Assembly: GCA_025800125.1 (NCBI GenBank)
Contig: JAOXSF010000023.1
Coordinates: forward strand, 1 to 55,477
Reading direction: 5' to 3'
DNA from: Marinobacterium sp.
Lineage (GTDB): Bacteria; Pseudomonadota; Gammaproteobacteria; Pseudomonadales; Balneatricaceae
Length of the DNA: 55,477 nucleotides
The number at the start of each line of letters is the position of its first letter. Within the stretch, counting starts at the first letter, position 1. This document shows positions 1-10,866 of this stretch, piece after piece. The translations under genes were made by a program, and so were the position numbers. The notes beneath the pieces are model-generated. The model saw only the letters and a program-made list of their open reading frames with translations. It was not told where the DNA came from and ran no database searches.

Positions 1-313
1 CCCGGTGGGCACTACCCACTCCAACAAAGACAATATTGTCATTGAGCGCCAACCGTCCAACCCGATGCACAATAATGACCTGATGCAAGGCCCAGCGGCC
101 GACAGCCTCTTCAGCAATTTGCGCCAGCGCTTTTTCTGTCATGCCCGGATAGTGCTCCAGATACAAGCCGCTAAGATTACCTTCTACCAGCTCCCTGACA
201 ATACCAGTAAACGTTACAATGGCTCCACTGCTGGCATCTTCACTGCGCAACTGTTCGCTCAGCTGCGCTATAGAAAAGTCATCCTGCTGAATCTGAATAA
301 TCTGCTGGGTCAT
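1..313 (-). CDS. moaE: Molybdopterin synthase catalytic subunit MoaE, 3' part cut by window edge
   Basis: MoaE transfers sulfur from the MoaD C-terminus to precursor Z to make molybdopterin in the cytoplasm. The reverse strand reads from ATG at 313 (GTG directly upstream is an alternative) through MTQQIIQIQQDDFSIAQL and then the family core: GAIVTFTGIVRE, LEHYPGMTEKAL, HRVGRLALND and IVFVGVGSAHR, all close to E. coli MoaE in order and spacing. About 104 residues are present; the C-terminal third with the conserved active-site lysine lies outside the window. It is divergent from nudJ. The identification is firm because the HYPGMTEKAL and VGVxSAHR blocks are diagnostic. Moco genes moaD or moaC would be expected further left, but that is inference. 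Confidence 0.9.
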   Translation of the reverse strand, partial: MTQQIIQIQQDDFSIAQLSEQLRSEDASSGAIVTFTGIVRELVEGNLSGLYLEHYPGMTEKALAQIAEEAVGRWALHQVIIVHRVGRLALNDNIVFVGVGSAHR

Positions 314-453
314 CACGGCCTCTACCCTGTCAACAACTGAACCCCACAACTGGGGGAAAACTGCGCAATTCGCAGCCTTTAAGCATTAATGGTATCGTTG
401 GCGACCAGGATAGAACAGCCCCAATCTCAGAACAGTAGACAGGGAGAATAATT

Positions 454-897
454 TTGGTCTGGACACCCCATGCAACGGTTGCCACCATTGTTGAACGTGA
501 TGGTCGTTTTTTACTGGTTGAAGAGCATTCTGGCGGCCGCATCGTACTGAACCAGCCCGCAGGCCATGTAGAAGAAGACGAAAAATTTCTGGATGCGGCG
601 ATCAGAGAAACCCTGGAAGAAACGGCCTGGTGGGTAAAACCGGAGTATCTGGTCGGTCTGTACGTGCATAAATCGCAGAATAACGGAGTGACGTACCACC
701 GTATGTGTTACGCCGCTACAGCGCTGAAGCATGAGCCAGAACACCCTCTGGATGACGGTATTATTGCCGCACACTGGCTGACACGAGATGAAATTGTTGC
801 CCGCAGTGCAGAACTGCGTAGCGAAATGGTCCTCAAGTGTATAGATGACTATCTTGCAGGCCAGCGCTACCCTCTGACATTCATTTACGAGTCCTGA
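454..897 (+). CDS. nudJ: Nudix phosphohydrolase NudJ
   Basis: NudJ is a cytosolic Nudix hydrolase that acts on nucleoside di/triphosphates and on HMP-PP (a thiamine intermediate) in E. coli. The protein (147 aa) starts WTPHATVATIV, aligning with the E. coli N-terminus, and carries the Nudix box GHVEEDEKFLDAAIRETLEE near residues 37-56, with the catalytic REXXEE core intact. The usual Gly after EE-x is Ala here (EETAW). The start is TTG at 454, preceded by AGGGAG at 441-446; no ATG gives the right N-terminus. It ends LTFIYES. It lies upstream of mnmA, a gene order common in Pseudomonas and related gammaproteobacteria, and is divergent from moaE. Confidence 0.88.
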   Translation: MVWTPHATVATIVERDGRFLLVEEHSGGRIVLNQPAGHVEEDEKFLDAAIRETLEETAWWVKPEYLVGLYVHKSQNNGVTYHRMCYAATALKHEPEHPLDDGIIAAHWLTRDEIVARSAELRSEMVLKCIDDYLAGQRYPLTFIYES

Positions 898-918
898 CTC
901 AATATCTGAAGATTGAGC

Positions 919-948
919 TTGATAGACAACACACTCGCTTTGTTAAAA
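919..948 (+). promoter_or_regulatory. Candidate sigma-70 promoter for mnmA-hflD
   Basis: TTGATA at 919-924 and TTAAAA at 943-948 are separated by 18 bp in the nudJ-mnmA spacer. The match is modest and rests only on sequence resemblance. Confidence 0.35.
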
Positions 949-968
949 TCAGCCTTGTGATGGCTGAT
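948..968 (+). promoter_or_regulatory. Hairpin in the mnmA leader
   Basis: ATCAGCC (948-954) pairs with GGCTGAT (962-968) around a 7-nt loop, with no T-tract after it. It would sit at or just after the transcription start of mnmA. A 5' stabilising or regulatory stem is possible; its function is unknown. Confidence 0.4.
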
Positions 969-1008
969 CTTACAAACATTGACTTTACGAAAAGAGCCCT
1001 TCCCCTCC

Positions 1009-2127
1009 ATGCACGACAACGCCAATATTGATAATGCCAATGTTAAAGTAATCGTCGGAATGTCCGGCGGTGTTGACTCATCCGTTTCTGCGCTGCTGTT
1101 GAAGCAACAGGGCTACCAGGTAGAAGGCCTGTTCATGAAGAACTGGGACGAAGATGATGGCACCGAATATTGCACCGCCAAAGAAGATCTCGCAGATGCC
1201 CAGGCTGTCTGTGACAAACTGGGCCTGACATTGCATAAAGCTAACTTCGCTGCAGAGTACTGGGACAATGTCTTCGAACACTTTCTGCAAGAATACAAAG
1301 CTGGCCGCACACCCAACCCTGACATCCTTTGCAACCGGGAGATCAAATTCAAGGCATTTCTGGAGTACGCAAAAGCGCTCGGGGCCGATATGATCGCCAT
1401 GGGTCATTATGTACGTCGAGGCAATAAGGACGGCAAAGCTACGCTATTGAAAGGGCTGGATAGCAACAAAGACCAGAGCTACTTCCTGCATCAAGTCAGC
1501 CACGAAGAACTGGCTATGTCACTATTCCCCGTAGGCGAACTGGAAAAACCTGAAGTTCGCCAACTGGCGGAAGAACACGACCTGATCACCCATAATAAAA
1601 AGGACAGTACCGGCATCTGTTTTATTGGTGAGCGCCGCTTCAGTGACTTCCTCAAGCAGTACCTGCCCGCTCAGCCCGGCAAAATTGAAACATCGGATGG
1701 TGACGTCATTGGCGAACACGCAGGCCTTATGTATTACACTATCGGCCAGCGCCAGGGGCTGCATATTGGCGGCCTGAAAGACTACCCTGAAGCACCATGG
1801 TTTGTTGCCAGTAAAGATCTGGATCGAAATGTACTGGTGGCCGTTCAGGGCAAACAGAACGACCTGCTGTTTACAGACTGGCTGACTGCCAGCGATATTT
1901 TCTGGATTTCAGAGCAAGCACCCTCTTCCCCGACCAAGTTGAAAGCCAAAGTACGTTACCGCCAGTCCGATCAGGACTGCACCATCGAACAACGTGATAG
2001 CGGCGAATGGTACGTTACCTTTGACGAAGCACAACGTGCCATCACACCTGGCCAGTCCGTCGTATTTTACGATGGCGACATCTGCCTGGGTGGCGGTGTA
2101 ATTGAAACCACAGGCAAACACGCCTGA
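1009..2127 (+). CDS. mnmA: tRNA-specific 2-thiouridylase MnmA
   Basis: MnmA catalyses the 2-thiolation of U34 in tRNA-Lys, -Glu and -Gln, using sulfur passed through the Tus relay. The P-loop [13 protein letters not shown] lies close to the N-terminus. The catalytic cysteines are seen in [12 protein letters not shown] and in [13 protein letters not shown], and the family motifs GHYVR, KDQSYFL and [14 protein letters not shown] are present. ATG at 1009 gives 372 aa, the usual length; an in-frame TTG at 979 would add ten residues but has no ribosome binding site. It heads mnmA-hflD, with a short 56-bp spacer before hflD. No anomalies are visible. Confidence 0.95.
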   Translation: MHDNANIDNANVKVIVGMSGGVDSSVSALLLKQQGYQVEGLFMKNWDEDDGTEYCTAKEDLADAQAVCDKLGLTLHKANFAAEYWDNVFEHFLQEYKAGRTPNPDILCNREIKFKAFLEYAKALGADMIAMGHYVRRGNKDGKATLLKGLDSNKDQSYFLHQVSHEELAMSLFPVGELEKPEVRQLAEEHDLITHNKKDSTGICFIGERRFSDFLKQYLPAQPGKIETSDGDVIGEHAGLMYYTIGQRQGLHIGGLKDYPEAPWFVASKDLDRNVLVAVQGKQNDLLFTDWLTASDIFWISEQAPSSPTKLKAKVRYRQSDQDCTIEQRDSGEWYVTFDEAQRAITPGQSVVFYDGDICLGGGVIETTGKHA

Positions 2128-2183
2128 TCATCAGAGCCCCTGATAATAGAGACCCTGATCTTCTGATATAAGGATTGCAGTCA

Positions 2184-2858
2184 ATGTCACGCAGACATGA
2201 TGAACAGACCATCGCTCTGGCCGCACTGTTTCAGGCAGCCGCACTGGTGGATCAGATCGCCACTCGCGGCATGGTGGCGCAGAACAATTTTGAAAGCAGT
2301 ATCTACAGCCTGTTTGTTACCAACCCCGGTAGTACCGAAGAGATTTACGGAGGGGCCAGCGAGCTACCTTATAACCTGAGCCTGGGACTGCGCAACCTGC
2401 AGGACCTGGTAGACCGCAGCAAGGCGGAACAGAACCGCAACGTTACCAACTACGCGCTGAGCATGATCCATCTGGAACGTAAACTCAGCAGCGACCCGAA
2501 AATGTTACGCCATCTGGGCGGCCGGATTGATCAGGTACGCGAACAGGCTCGTTTCTTTGACGAAGACTACAATGGCGACCCCATGGATAGCCCTTCGGTA
2601 CTGGCACACCCGAATGTGGTGGCCAACCTTGCCTCGCTTTATCAGGAAACATTGAGTACTTTTAAATTCCGCATTCAGGTAGGTGGCGACCCACGCCTGT
2701 TACAAAACAGTGAAAATGCCGCCAAAATCCGCGCATTGCTGCTGGCGGGTATCCGTGCAGCCATGCTCTGGCGGCAGGTAGGCGGCCGTCGCTGGCATCT
2801 ACTGTTTTTCCGCTCCCGTATTCGACCGTCACTGAAAAAGCTGAACGCCCATCACTGA
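2184..2858 (+). CDS. hflD: High-frequency lysogenization protein HflD homologue
   Basis: HflD is a helical, membrane-associated protein; in E. coli it binds lambda CII and affects lysogenization, and its host role is poorly known. The 224-aa protein begins MSRRHDEQTIALAALFQAAA and ends in the basic helical tail typical of the family, with GGRIDQVREQA and the Leu-rich middle recognisable. ATG at 2184 follows AAGGA at 2170-2174 by nine bases; the longer reading from TTG at 2175 is unlikely. Position between mnmA and purB is the standard gammaproteobacterial order, which supports the assignment strongly. Confidence 0.9.
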   Translation: MSRRHDEQTIALAALFQAAALVDQIATRGMVAQNNFESSIYSLFVTNPGSTEEIYGGASELPYNLSLGLRNLQDLVDRSKAEQNRNVTNYALSMIHLERKLSSDPKMLRHLGGRIDQVREQARFFDEDYNGDPMDSPSVLAHPNVVANLASLYQETLSTFKFRIQVGGDPRLLQNSENAAKIRALLLAGIRAAMLWRQVGGRRWHLLFFRSRIRPSLKKLNAHH

Positions 2859-2955
2859 TGCTCAGAACCAATAACTCAGAACCAACACACAGGCATCGTC
2901 TGACATGCCAGGGCAAGTAGTTTTAAAAGCCCGTTTCACGGGCGAACAATGCGTT

Positions 2956-2999
2956 GCAAGTAGTCAGACCGGCAAGTAGTCAGACCGTCAAGTGATCAG
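2956..2999. repeat. 16-bp tandem duplication plus partial third copy
   Basis: GCAAGTAGTCAGACCG occurs at 2956-2971 and again at 2972-2987, followed by a degenerate TCAAGTGATCAG. It looks like slippage-type duplication in non-coding DNA, one of many such cases in the window. Confidence 0.8.
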
Positions 3000-3019
3000 G
3001 CTATCCTGGCAATCAGGCG

Positions 3020-3059
3020 ATCAATCTCTCTACAGGCCTTAACCAGTAGAGAGATTGAT
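3020..3059. promoter_or_regulatory. 14-bp perfect inverted repeat upstream of purB
   Basis: ATCAATCTCTCTAC at 3020-3033 is the exact reverse complement of 3046-3059, with a 12-nt loop and three more pairs outside a mismatch. There is no T-tract, so it is not a canonical terminator. It lies about 150 bp before the purB start. It does not resemble the PurR operator. It could be an operator, an attenuator stem or the end of the hflD transcript. Confidence 0.6.
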
Positions 3060-3166
3060 AGCCTGTAGCCTGCGTACATTCCCTTACAATCGCAGTCTGT
3101 CCCAAATCCATGTATACTGCGCGCCTTCGAACCCAACCCAGGCGGCCTATCGGGTAGCTGACATAA

Positions 3167-4570
<1,404 letters not shown>

Positions 4571-4582
4571 TCTGACACACTG

Positions 4583-4608
4583 AAAAGGGCCCTTCGCGGC
4601 CCTTTTTG
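4583..4608 (+). terminator. Rho-independent terminator of purB
   Basis: AAAAGGGCC and GGCCCTTTTT form a tight GC-rich stem around a CTTCGC loop, ending in a run of five T. It begins 12 bp after the purB stop. Confidence 0.92.
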
Positions 4609-4759
4609 CTGCCTCCAGTTTACGATCTGCTTCAGATCGTTGGATACGCTGCAAGCAACCGGCCTGTTATAAAATAAATACCACGTAACAACACAACGCC
4701 CAACAGGGCCTCATCATCTTTTTATAGCCCCGAAAATAACAATAACTGAAGAGCATGGT

Positions 4760-5608
4760 ATGGATACTTTGACCGCTGCGGATGGCACAACAATCCGCTT
4801 CCACCGCCTGGGCACAACCGGCCGCCCAGTAATCTTTCTGCACGGCTGGACTGCCGGCTCCCGTGAGTGGCTACCCTATGCTGAAAAACTGTCTCAGACT
4901 CTGGGCGGTAATAGCCAATCCATCTGCTGGGATGCACGCGGCCATGGCCTACATGATGCGCAGCCAGATTACAACACCCATATCCATCATATGGCTGCCG
5001 ACCTTGACCAACTGATTTGCCATCTGCAACGGGAAGACGTTGTACTGGTGGGGCACTCCATGGGCTCACTCACCGCCTGGCAATATATCCGCGACTACGG
5101 CACCGCACACCTGGGCGGGCTCTGCGTGATTGATCAGTCACCGAAACTGGAGACCGATGATCAGTGGCAAATGGGAATCTACAGCGACTTTGATCACCAG
5201 CGCAATAACCAGCTGATTGAGCTGATGAAACACGACTTTGCCGAAGGCGTACTACAGTTAGTGGCACAAGGGCACAACCGTCGCTCACGGGAGAACTACG
5301 AAAACAACACTGGCGGTTTTCAGAAAATGCGTGAATATCTACAAAAATTGCCAGCGACCGCTCTGATTGACTGCTGGCAATCATTAAGTCGCGAAGACTA
5401 CCGCGCTGTATTGCCACAGATTGATGTACCCGCCCTGCTGATTTACGGCGATGAAAGCCAGTTCTATTCACAACAACTGGCGCGCTGGGTTGCTGACCAG
5501 ATTCCTGACAGTGAACTGCATATCTATGAAGACAGCGACCACAGCCCACATATGTGGCATCCAGAGCGCTTTCAGCAACAATTAGCGCAGTTTATTACAC
5601 AGCTTTAA
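4760..5608 (+). CDS. Alpha/beta-hydrolase fold protein
   Basis: A 282-aa alpha/beta hydrolase of unknown substrate. The oxyanion strand FLHGWTAGSREW, the nucleophile elbow VGHSMGSL (Ser about residue 100), the acid loop LLIYGDESQFYS and the C-terminal histidine in SDHSPHMWHPERF give a complete triad. No signal peptide is seen, so it is probably cytosolic. The nearest general class is the esterase / haloperoxidase-like group (Abhydrolase_1); the substrate cannot be read from sequence. ATG at 4760 is preceded by GAAGAGC. It stands alone between the purB terminator and trmJ. Confidence 0.8.
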   Translation: MDTLTAADGTTIRFHRLGTTGRPVIFLHGWTAGSREWLPYAEKLSQTLGGNSQSICWDARGHGLHDAQPDYNTHIHHMAADLDQLICHLQREDVVLVGHSMGSLTAWQYIRDYGTAHLGGLCVIDQSPKLETDDQWQMGIYSDFDHQRNNQLIELMKHDFAEGVLQLVAQGHNRRSRENYENNTGGFQKMREYLQKLPATALIDCWQSLSREDYRAVLPQIDVPALLIYGDESQFYSQQLARWVADQIPDSELHIYEDSDHSPHMWHPERFQQQLAQFITQL

Positions 5609-5814
5609 GGGCATCAGAATCTCACCTGCCACACCTCATCTCCATACCCGCATAGACAAAAGGCATACCACCAAAATAGCGAAGATACCTTTCTGACAGG
5701 GCAAAGAGGAGTATGTTGGCAGGTAGAGAAGCCTGCGGCGGGGAAACTGCTTGATCCTTACCCCAATATCCGTTTCAATCCGCAGCTGTTTTCTTTGCCG
5801 ACCGGACGCTTTCA

Positions 5815-6585
5815 ATGCTCGACAATATCCGCATCGTTCTGATCAACACGTTCCACCCAGGTAACGTGGGCGCAGCCGCCCGCGCTATGAAAAATATGGG
5901 GTTAAGCCAGCTTTATCTGGTACAGCCCAACGACTATCCCAGCGAAGAAGCCGTCTCACGCGCGGCAGGTGCCGTTGATGTGCTGGAAAGCGCCCATATA
6001 GTGGACAACCTTGATGAAGCCATTGCCGATTGTCAGCTGGTAATTGGTACCAGCGCCCGCGACCGTACTTTTAGCCTGCCCAAGCTGGACGCCCGTGCCT
6101 GCGGCAGAAAAGCAGTGTCTGAAGCCCGTAGTGCGCCGGTAGCACTGATATTTGGCCGCGAAACCATGGGCCTGCATAACGATGAAATCGCCCGCTGTAA
6201 TTTCCATGTTTACATTCCTGCCAACCCGGAATATCCGGTGTTGAATGTGGCACAGGCGATCCAGCTAGTGTGCTATGAAATCTGGGTCGCCTCCGAAGAA
6301 AACGATTACCCGGACCAGCAAACACCCTATCCGCTGACCCGTGAGATGGGGTTGTTCTATGAACATCTGGAGCGCGTACTGCGCCGCACCGGGTTTATTA
6401 TTCAGGCCCATGAGGGCAAGGTACTGGACAAACTGCGCCGTTACTTTAACCGCTCACGCCCTGAAAAAACCGAGCTGAATATCCTGCGCGGTATTCTTGC
6501 CTCAGTAGAAAATCAGCTGCCCGACCCAGCCACGCCCGCGCAACAGCAACCAACTAACCCGCGACCTGAAGCCAACAAAGATTGA
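5815..6585 (+). CDS. trmJ: tRNA (cytidine/uridine-2'-O-)-methyltransferase TrmJ
   Basis: TrmJ is a SPOUT-class SAM-dependent enzyme that 2'-O-methylates position 32 of several tRNAs. The 256-aa protein shows the SpoU family blocks in order: NTFHPGNVGAAARAMKNMG at the N-terminus, the middle ALIFGRETMGLHNDEIARC, and PVLNVAQAIQLVCYEIW in the knotted SAM-binding end, followed by the TrmJ-type C-terminal extension. The start ATG at 5815 has only a weak ribosome site. The next gene, roxA, starts about 25 bp after the stop, so the two may be co-transcribed; both act on the translation apparatus. Confidence 0.9.
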   Translation: MLDNIRIVLINTFHPGNVGAAARAMKNMGLSQLYLVQPNDYPSEEAVSRAAGAVDVLESAHIVDNLDEAIADCQLVIGTSARDRTFSLPKLDARACGRKAVSEARSAPVALIFGRETMGLHNDEIARCNFHVYIPANPEYPVLNVAQAIQLVCYEIWVASEENDYPDQQTPYPLTREMGLFYEHLERVLRRTGFIIQAHEGKVLDKLRRYFNRSRPEKTELNILRGILASVENQLPDPATPAQQQPTNPRPEANKD

Positions 6586-6610
6586 GAAAAGATTGAGAGA
6601 GTACTGTTTT

Positions 6611-7792
6611 ATGTCTGACCACCCAGCAATTGAAAATCGTATCTTTGGTGATATTAGTGTTGAACAGTTTCTCGCTGAATACTGGCAGAAAAAACCACTA
6701 CTGATCCGCGGCGCTTTTGCCAACTTTGAATTTCCGGTAGACGCAGACGAGCTGGCCGGGCTGGCGTGTGAAGAAGATGTTGAATCCCGCCTGATCATCC
6801 ACAGCGATGATGGCGAGCAGTTCGACCTGCAACATGGCCCACTGAATGAATCCGTGTTCCCCAGCCTGCCAGCACGTTGCTGGACACTGCTGGTACAAGC
6901 GGTAGACCACTGGGTGCCACAGGCTGGCGAACTGATGCAGCAATTCAATTTTATACCAAACTGGCGGCTGGATGATTTGATGATCAGCTACGCTGCCGAC
7001 GGTGGCGGTGTTGGCCCACACTACGATAATTACGACGTATTTCTGATTCAGGCTGCGGGCACACGTCGCTGGGAAATTGGCGGCCTGTTTGATGAAAACA
7101 GCCCCCGCAAACCAGACCTGCCCGTGATGATACTGCCCGACTGGCAAGCAGAACAGAGCTGGGAGCTTGAGCCCGGTGACCTGCTCTACCTGCCACCGCA
7201 AGTAGGCCATAACGGTATCGCAGTGGGTGATGGCTGCATGACCTACTCGGTTGGCTTCCGCGCTCCGGCCCATACAGAACTGTTTAACAGCTTTAGCCGT
7301 CGACTGGCAGACGAACTGCTCAGCGAAGTGCGCTTCGCTGACCCAGACCTCAGCCTGCAAGCAAACCCGGGGCAAATCACTACCGAAGCCTTACAACAGG
7401 TACAGCAGCTGATGCAAAACTACCTGGCTGACCCACAGCGCCTTAGCCAGTGGTTTGGTGAGTACATGACCGAACCGAAATACCCGGAACTGTCACAACC
7501 AGCAATAGATGAACCGCTGAACCTTGACCTGCTAGACGAAATAGAAGGCGTCTACCGCACAGAAGGCGCACGACTCGCCTGGTGCCAGATTGACAGCAGT
7601 GACCAGCATTACCTGTTTGCCGATGGGAACACCCTGCCCTTCTCCGCAGCTGAGCTGCCACTGGTCGAAGCCATCTGTAGCGAATACGCTTTCGGCTTAC
7701 CCGAAGACCTGACAGACAGTGAACGAGAACTGCTGGGCGAACTTATTCAGACAGGTGTGCTATATACGGATGAGGGCGAAGAGGAAGCTTGA
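6611..7792 (+). CDS. roxA: JmjC ribosomal oxygenase RoxA (YcfD), uL16 arginine hydroxylase
   Basis: RoxA/YcfD is an Fe(II)/2-oxoglutarate oxygenase that hydroxylates an arginine of ribosomal protein uL16. The N-terminal JmjC domain keeps DDLMISYAADGGGVGPHYDN, with the HxD iron ligands in GPHYDNYDVF, and the distal His in QVGHNGIA, just as in E. coli. SVGFRAPAHTEL and the winged C-terminal half match YcfD across the full length (393 aa). ATG at 6611 follows a GAGAGAG stretch; an in-frame TTG at 6593 is less likely. Coupled to trmJ by spacing. The assignment is firm. Confidence 0.92.
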   Translation: MSDHPAIENRIFGDISVEQFLAEYWQKKPLLIRGAFANFEFPVDADELAGLACEEDVESRLIIHSDDGEQFDLQHGPLNESVFPSLPARCWTLLVQAVDHWVPQAGELMQQFNFIPNWRLDDLMISYAADGGGVGPHYDNYDVFLIQAAGTRRWEIGGLFDENSPRKPDLPVMILPDWQAEQSWELEPGDLLYLPPQVGHNGIAVGDGCMTYSVGFRAPAHTELFNSFSRRLADELLSEVRFADPDLSLQANPGQITTEALQQVQQLMQNYLADPQRLSQWFGEYMTEPKYPELSQPAIDEPLNLDLLDEIEGVYRTEGARLAWCQIDSSDQHYLFADGNTLPFSAAELPLVEAICSEYAFGLPEDLTDSERELLGELIQTGVLYTDEGEEEA

Positions 7793-7887
7793 AGCTCAGC
7801 GCACAATCTTGAGTGGCTGGAAACCGCAAGAGAGATAGATCGCAAGACAGATCAAGACAGAAAGACAGATCGCAGCAGGCCGAATCC

Positions 7888-7916
7888 AGAACCGGGTAAA
7901 CAAGCTACCCGGTTCT
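7888..7916. terminator. Hairpin between convergent genes
   Basis: AGAACCGGGTA (7888-7898) pairs perfectly with TACCCGGTTCT (7906-7916) around 7 nt. It lies between the convergent roxA and the GGDEF-EAL gene, where a bidirectional terminator is expected, but the T-tracts are poor. Confidence 0.6.
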
Positions 7917-7954
7917 GATAAGCACATTCAACAAGCGCTCAGATCACCAGGACG

Positions 7955-10636
7955 TCAGATGGCAGGGGACGCCAGCACAGGGTTGCCAGATGTACTTTTC
8001 TCTCCCTTCACAACAATAAATTCCTGCTCAAATACGCCTGGACTGACAGGACGACTAAGCAGATAACCTTGCAGAAAATCAACGCCCACCTGTTGCAGAA
8101 ACTCGCATTGCTGTTCGTTTTCGACACCTTCAGCAACTACCCTCAAACCCAGCGCACGAGCCATAGCAACAGTAGCAACAATCAGCTGCTGGTCACCCGG
8201 GTCTTCTTCCAGATCACGGATAAACTCACGGTCAATCTTCAGGGTATTGAAAGGAAAACGCTTCAGGTAACTCAGCGAAGAATAGCCAGTACCAAAATCG
8301 TCCATGGCAATCCCTACCCCCAGCGCCGTCAACCCGTCCAGCACCCGGCGAGAGTCATCACCCTCCTTCATCAATACGCCTTCCGTCAACTCCACTACCA
8401 GGCTGGCAGCTGGTAACCCGGTACGCTCCAGCAGATCAGCCAGGAAACCCAGCAATTTCGGGTCACGAAACTGACGGGGCGACAGGTTCACACTGATATA
8501 AAAAGGCGATAATCCTGCTTCCTGCCAGCGTCGGGCCTGAAAACAGGCCTGCTCCATTACCCAACGCCCTATCTCCTCGATCATTCCGGTTTCTTCTGCC
8601 ACAGGAATAAAACGATCAGGGCCAACCTGGCCAAGCTCAGGGCTGTGCCAGCGAAGCAATGCTTCGGCAGCAACAAGGTGACGACTACTGGCAAAGCATA
8701 CCGGTTGATACTCAACGTATAGCTCATTATTCAGCAGCGCATGGCGCAAGTTCTGCTCCAGCTGAATGCGTTCAGTCATCTGGGCATTCATACCGGCATC
8801 AAAAAAGCGCCAGGTATTGCGTCCATTATCTTTGGAAGAATACATCGCCGTGTCAGCCTGACTCAGCAACTCACTACTGCTACCTGCATCATCCGGATAA
8901 CAGGCAATCCCTACACTGCCAGAAATGTAGAACGTACTGCTATCAAGCGAGAAAGGCTGTCGCAATGCTCCCAGCACCGCTTCAGCAAGCTCATGTGCCC
9001 GACTGCTGGTACTATTATCCAGCAACACCAGGAATTCATCTCCACCATAACGCGCCAGCACTTCACCCTCTGTAATCAGGTTACGCAACCGCTCCGTTAC
9101 AGCCACCAGCAAGCCATCTCCCGCTGCATGACCAAGAGAGTCATTCACTTTCTTGAAATCATCCAGGTCAATAAACATCAGGTAGAGCATCTGGCCATTA
9201 CGCTCACAACGTTGAATGGCGCTGTCCAGTTGCTGCTGTAAATTGTGCCGGTTCGGCAGCCGAGTCAACCCGTCATACAGCGCCAGATAGCGCATATGCT
9301 CTTCTTGCTGCTTACGCGCCGAAATGTCTCTCATGCAAACCACACGCACTTTACGCCCCGCCAGCAAGGTGTGTTTTGCCGTAATTTCCAGCGGGAAACG
9401 CTCACCTCCCTGACGAATCCCTTCCACCTCATAAGGCACTACGTTATCGTGCTGTTCCTGTTCACGGGCAAACGTCTGGCTTTGCTCTGTCAGCAAGTGC
9501 CAGACATCAAGCTGCATCAGCTCCAGACGATCATATTTAAACAGGTGCTCGGCAGCCTCATTAGCATCCATCACCATGCCATCATGGTGAATGATAATGG
9601 CCTCACTGGACAACTCTGTCAGACGCCGCAAACGGCTTTCCGATTCACGTAACGCCTGTTCTGCATGAAACCGGTGATTACGGTCGCGCATGCCCGCCCG
9701 ATAGAGCAGTACAACCACCCCCATCATCACCAGCGCCATAGCGATAAATACATAAGCAACAAGGCTGTCAGCACCACGCATAGCAAAGCGCGCCTGATCA
9801 ACCAGGTACAGAATACGCCAGCCATCCAGCCTGACTACCGCCGCCTGGCCCGGCAGATAACGCGCACCTCCCTGCTCCATCAGGTAGCCATCAGCTTGCA
9901 GCATAAAACTTAATGTGCCTTCTGGCCCGCGATTGCCAAACTGACGTGATTCCAGCAAACGCTGCTGCTCTGCTTCAGGCAAAGGCCTTAGCATTTTCAG
10001 CAACCAGTCATCACGACTGCTGGCAAACACCACATCTTCCGGGGTCAACAAAACCCCCACCCCCTCCTGGTGGCCAAAACCGACGCCCAGAAAACGCGGA
10101 GGCACTTTGGCAACGGCAACAGCACGTATCGCTCCCTGTTCATCCATAACGGCCTGGCTGAAGTAAGCACCACGACGCCCGGATACAACCCCCTGAGCCA
10201 GATAAACCGATTGCCCTTCGCTGAGCGCCTGCTTGAAGTAAGGCCGGAAAGAGAAATCTTTTCCCAGCATGGGCTCTGTGCTCTGGTTATTCTGCGCCAG
10301 CACAATGCCGTTGAGGTCAAGCAGGAAACACAACTCCCCCTCCGTCGAATCACACAGAATCTGCAACAGCACTCCCATCTCTGCCACATTCATCTGTACA
10401 GGCTGACGCGCAAAACGACGCACCTCCGGCAACCGGCTAAATGCACGTACACTGCGCTGATGGAAAGAGATAGCCACATCAAGCTCACCCGCAATCACCT
10501 GCGCCGTCTGATTAGCAGCCATTCTCTGTTCTCGCTCGACCACGCTGGAGGTGTATTGAAAATAGAACAGAGCACTACCGCCAGCAGTAAAACTGGTCAA
10601 CAACGCCAGAAATAGCAAAATGGTGCGGGATTTCAT
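7955..10636 (-). CDS. Membrane GGDEF-EAL c-di-GMP enzyme with CACHE-like and PAS domains
   Basis: A bifunctional-looking c-di-GMP protein of 893 aa. TM1 lies at residues 1-26, a periplasmic CACHE-like sensor at about 30-285 (FRPYFKQAL, GAYFSQAVMDEQG), TM2 at about 291-314, a PAS domain at about 335-450, GGDEF with the intact motif RYGGDEF near 529, and EAL with AEALLRW near 656. The EAL catalytic set looks complete: NLSPRQF, VELTEG, DDFGTGYSSL, KIDREFI and AEGVE. Both activities may therefore be functional, though in many such proteins one domain is regulatory. Single gene, convergent with roxA; the inducing ligand is unknown. Confidence 0.9.
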   Translation of the reverse strand: MKSRTILLFLALLTSFTAGGSALFYFQYTSSVVEREQRMAANQTAQVIAGELDVAISFHQRSVRAFSRLPEVRRFARQPVQMNVAEMGVLLQILCDSTEGELCFLLDLNGIVLAQNNQSTEPMLGKDFSFRPYFKQALSEGQSVYLAQGVVSGRRGAYFSQAVMDEQGAIRAVAVAKVPPRFLGVGFGHQEGVGVLLTPEDVVFASSRDDWLLKMLRPLPEAEQQRLLESRQFGNRGPEGTLSFMLQADGYLMEQGGARYLPGQAAVVRLDGWRILYLVDQARFAMRGADSLVAYVFIAMALVMMGVVVLLYRAGMRDRNHRFHAEQALRESESRLRRLTELSSEAIIIHHDGMVMDANEAAEHLFKYDRLELMQLDVWHLLTEQSQTFAREQEQHDNVVPYEVEGIRQGGERFPLEITAKHTLLAGRKVRVVCMRDISARKQQEEHMRYLALYDGLTRLPNRHNLQQQLDSAIQRCERNGQMLYLMFIDLDDFKKVNDSLGHAAGDGLLVAVTERLRNLITEGEVLARYGGDEFLVLLDNSTSSRAHELAEAVLGALRQPFSLDSSTFYISGSVGIACYPDDAGSSSELLSQADTAMYSSKDNGRNTWRFFDAGMNAQMTERIQLEQNLRHALLNNELYVEYQPVCFASSRHLVAAEALLRWHSPELGQVGPDRFIPVAEETGMIEEIGRWVMEQACFQARRWQEAGLSPFYISVNLSPRQFRDPKLLGFLADLLERTGLPAASLVVELTEGVLMKEGDDSRRVLDGLTALGVGIAMDDFGTGYSSLSYLKRFPFNTLKIDREFIRDLEEDPGDQQLIVATVAMARALGLRVVAEGVENEQQCEFLQQVGVDFLQGYLLSRPVSPGVFEQEFIVVKGEKSTSGNPVLASPAI

Positions 10637-10717
10637 CGGATACTGCGTTCCCTGTCCTGAAACTGAAGTGGAGAAAATTTAAAAAATACGCTTAATACAC
10701 ACCGGCACACCCAAAGG

Positions 10718-10757
10718 GCAAAGGTGTCACCCCCAAAGAACAAAGGTGTCACACCCT
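10718..10757. repeat. Tandem CAAAGGTGTCAC duplication upstream of the GGDEF-EAL gene
   Basis: CAAAGGTGTCACCCCC and CAAAGGTGTCACACCC follow each other in the 230-bp spacer between the GGDEF-EAL start and the uvrB end. No gene is seen in that spacer and no clear terminator for uvrB. Confidence 0.6.
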
Positions 10758-10866
10758 TGGCACTACCAAAACATCATATAGCGGGTAGCCCTTGCATCGT
10801 ATGGCGGATATAAGGCAGCGCGTAACAAAGTAGAACGGACTCTTCAGATGCCAGTTCACTCAACTT

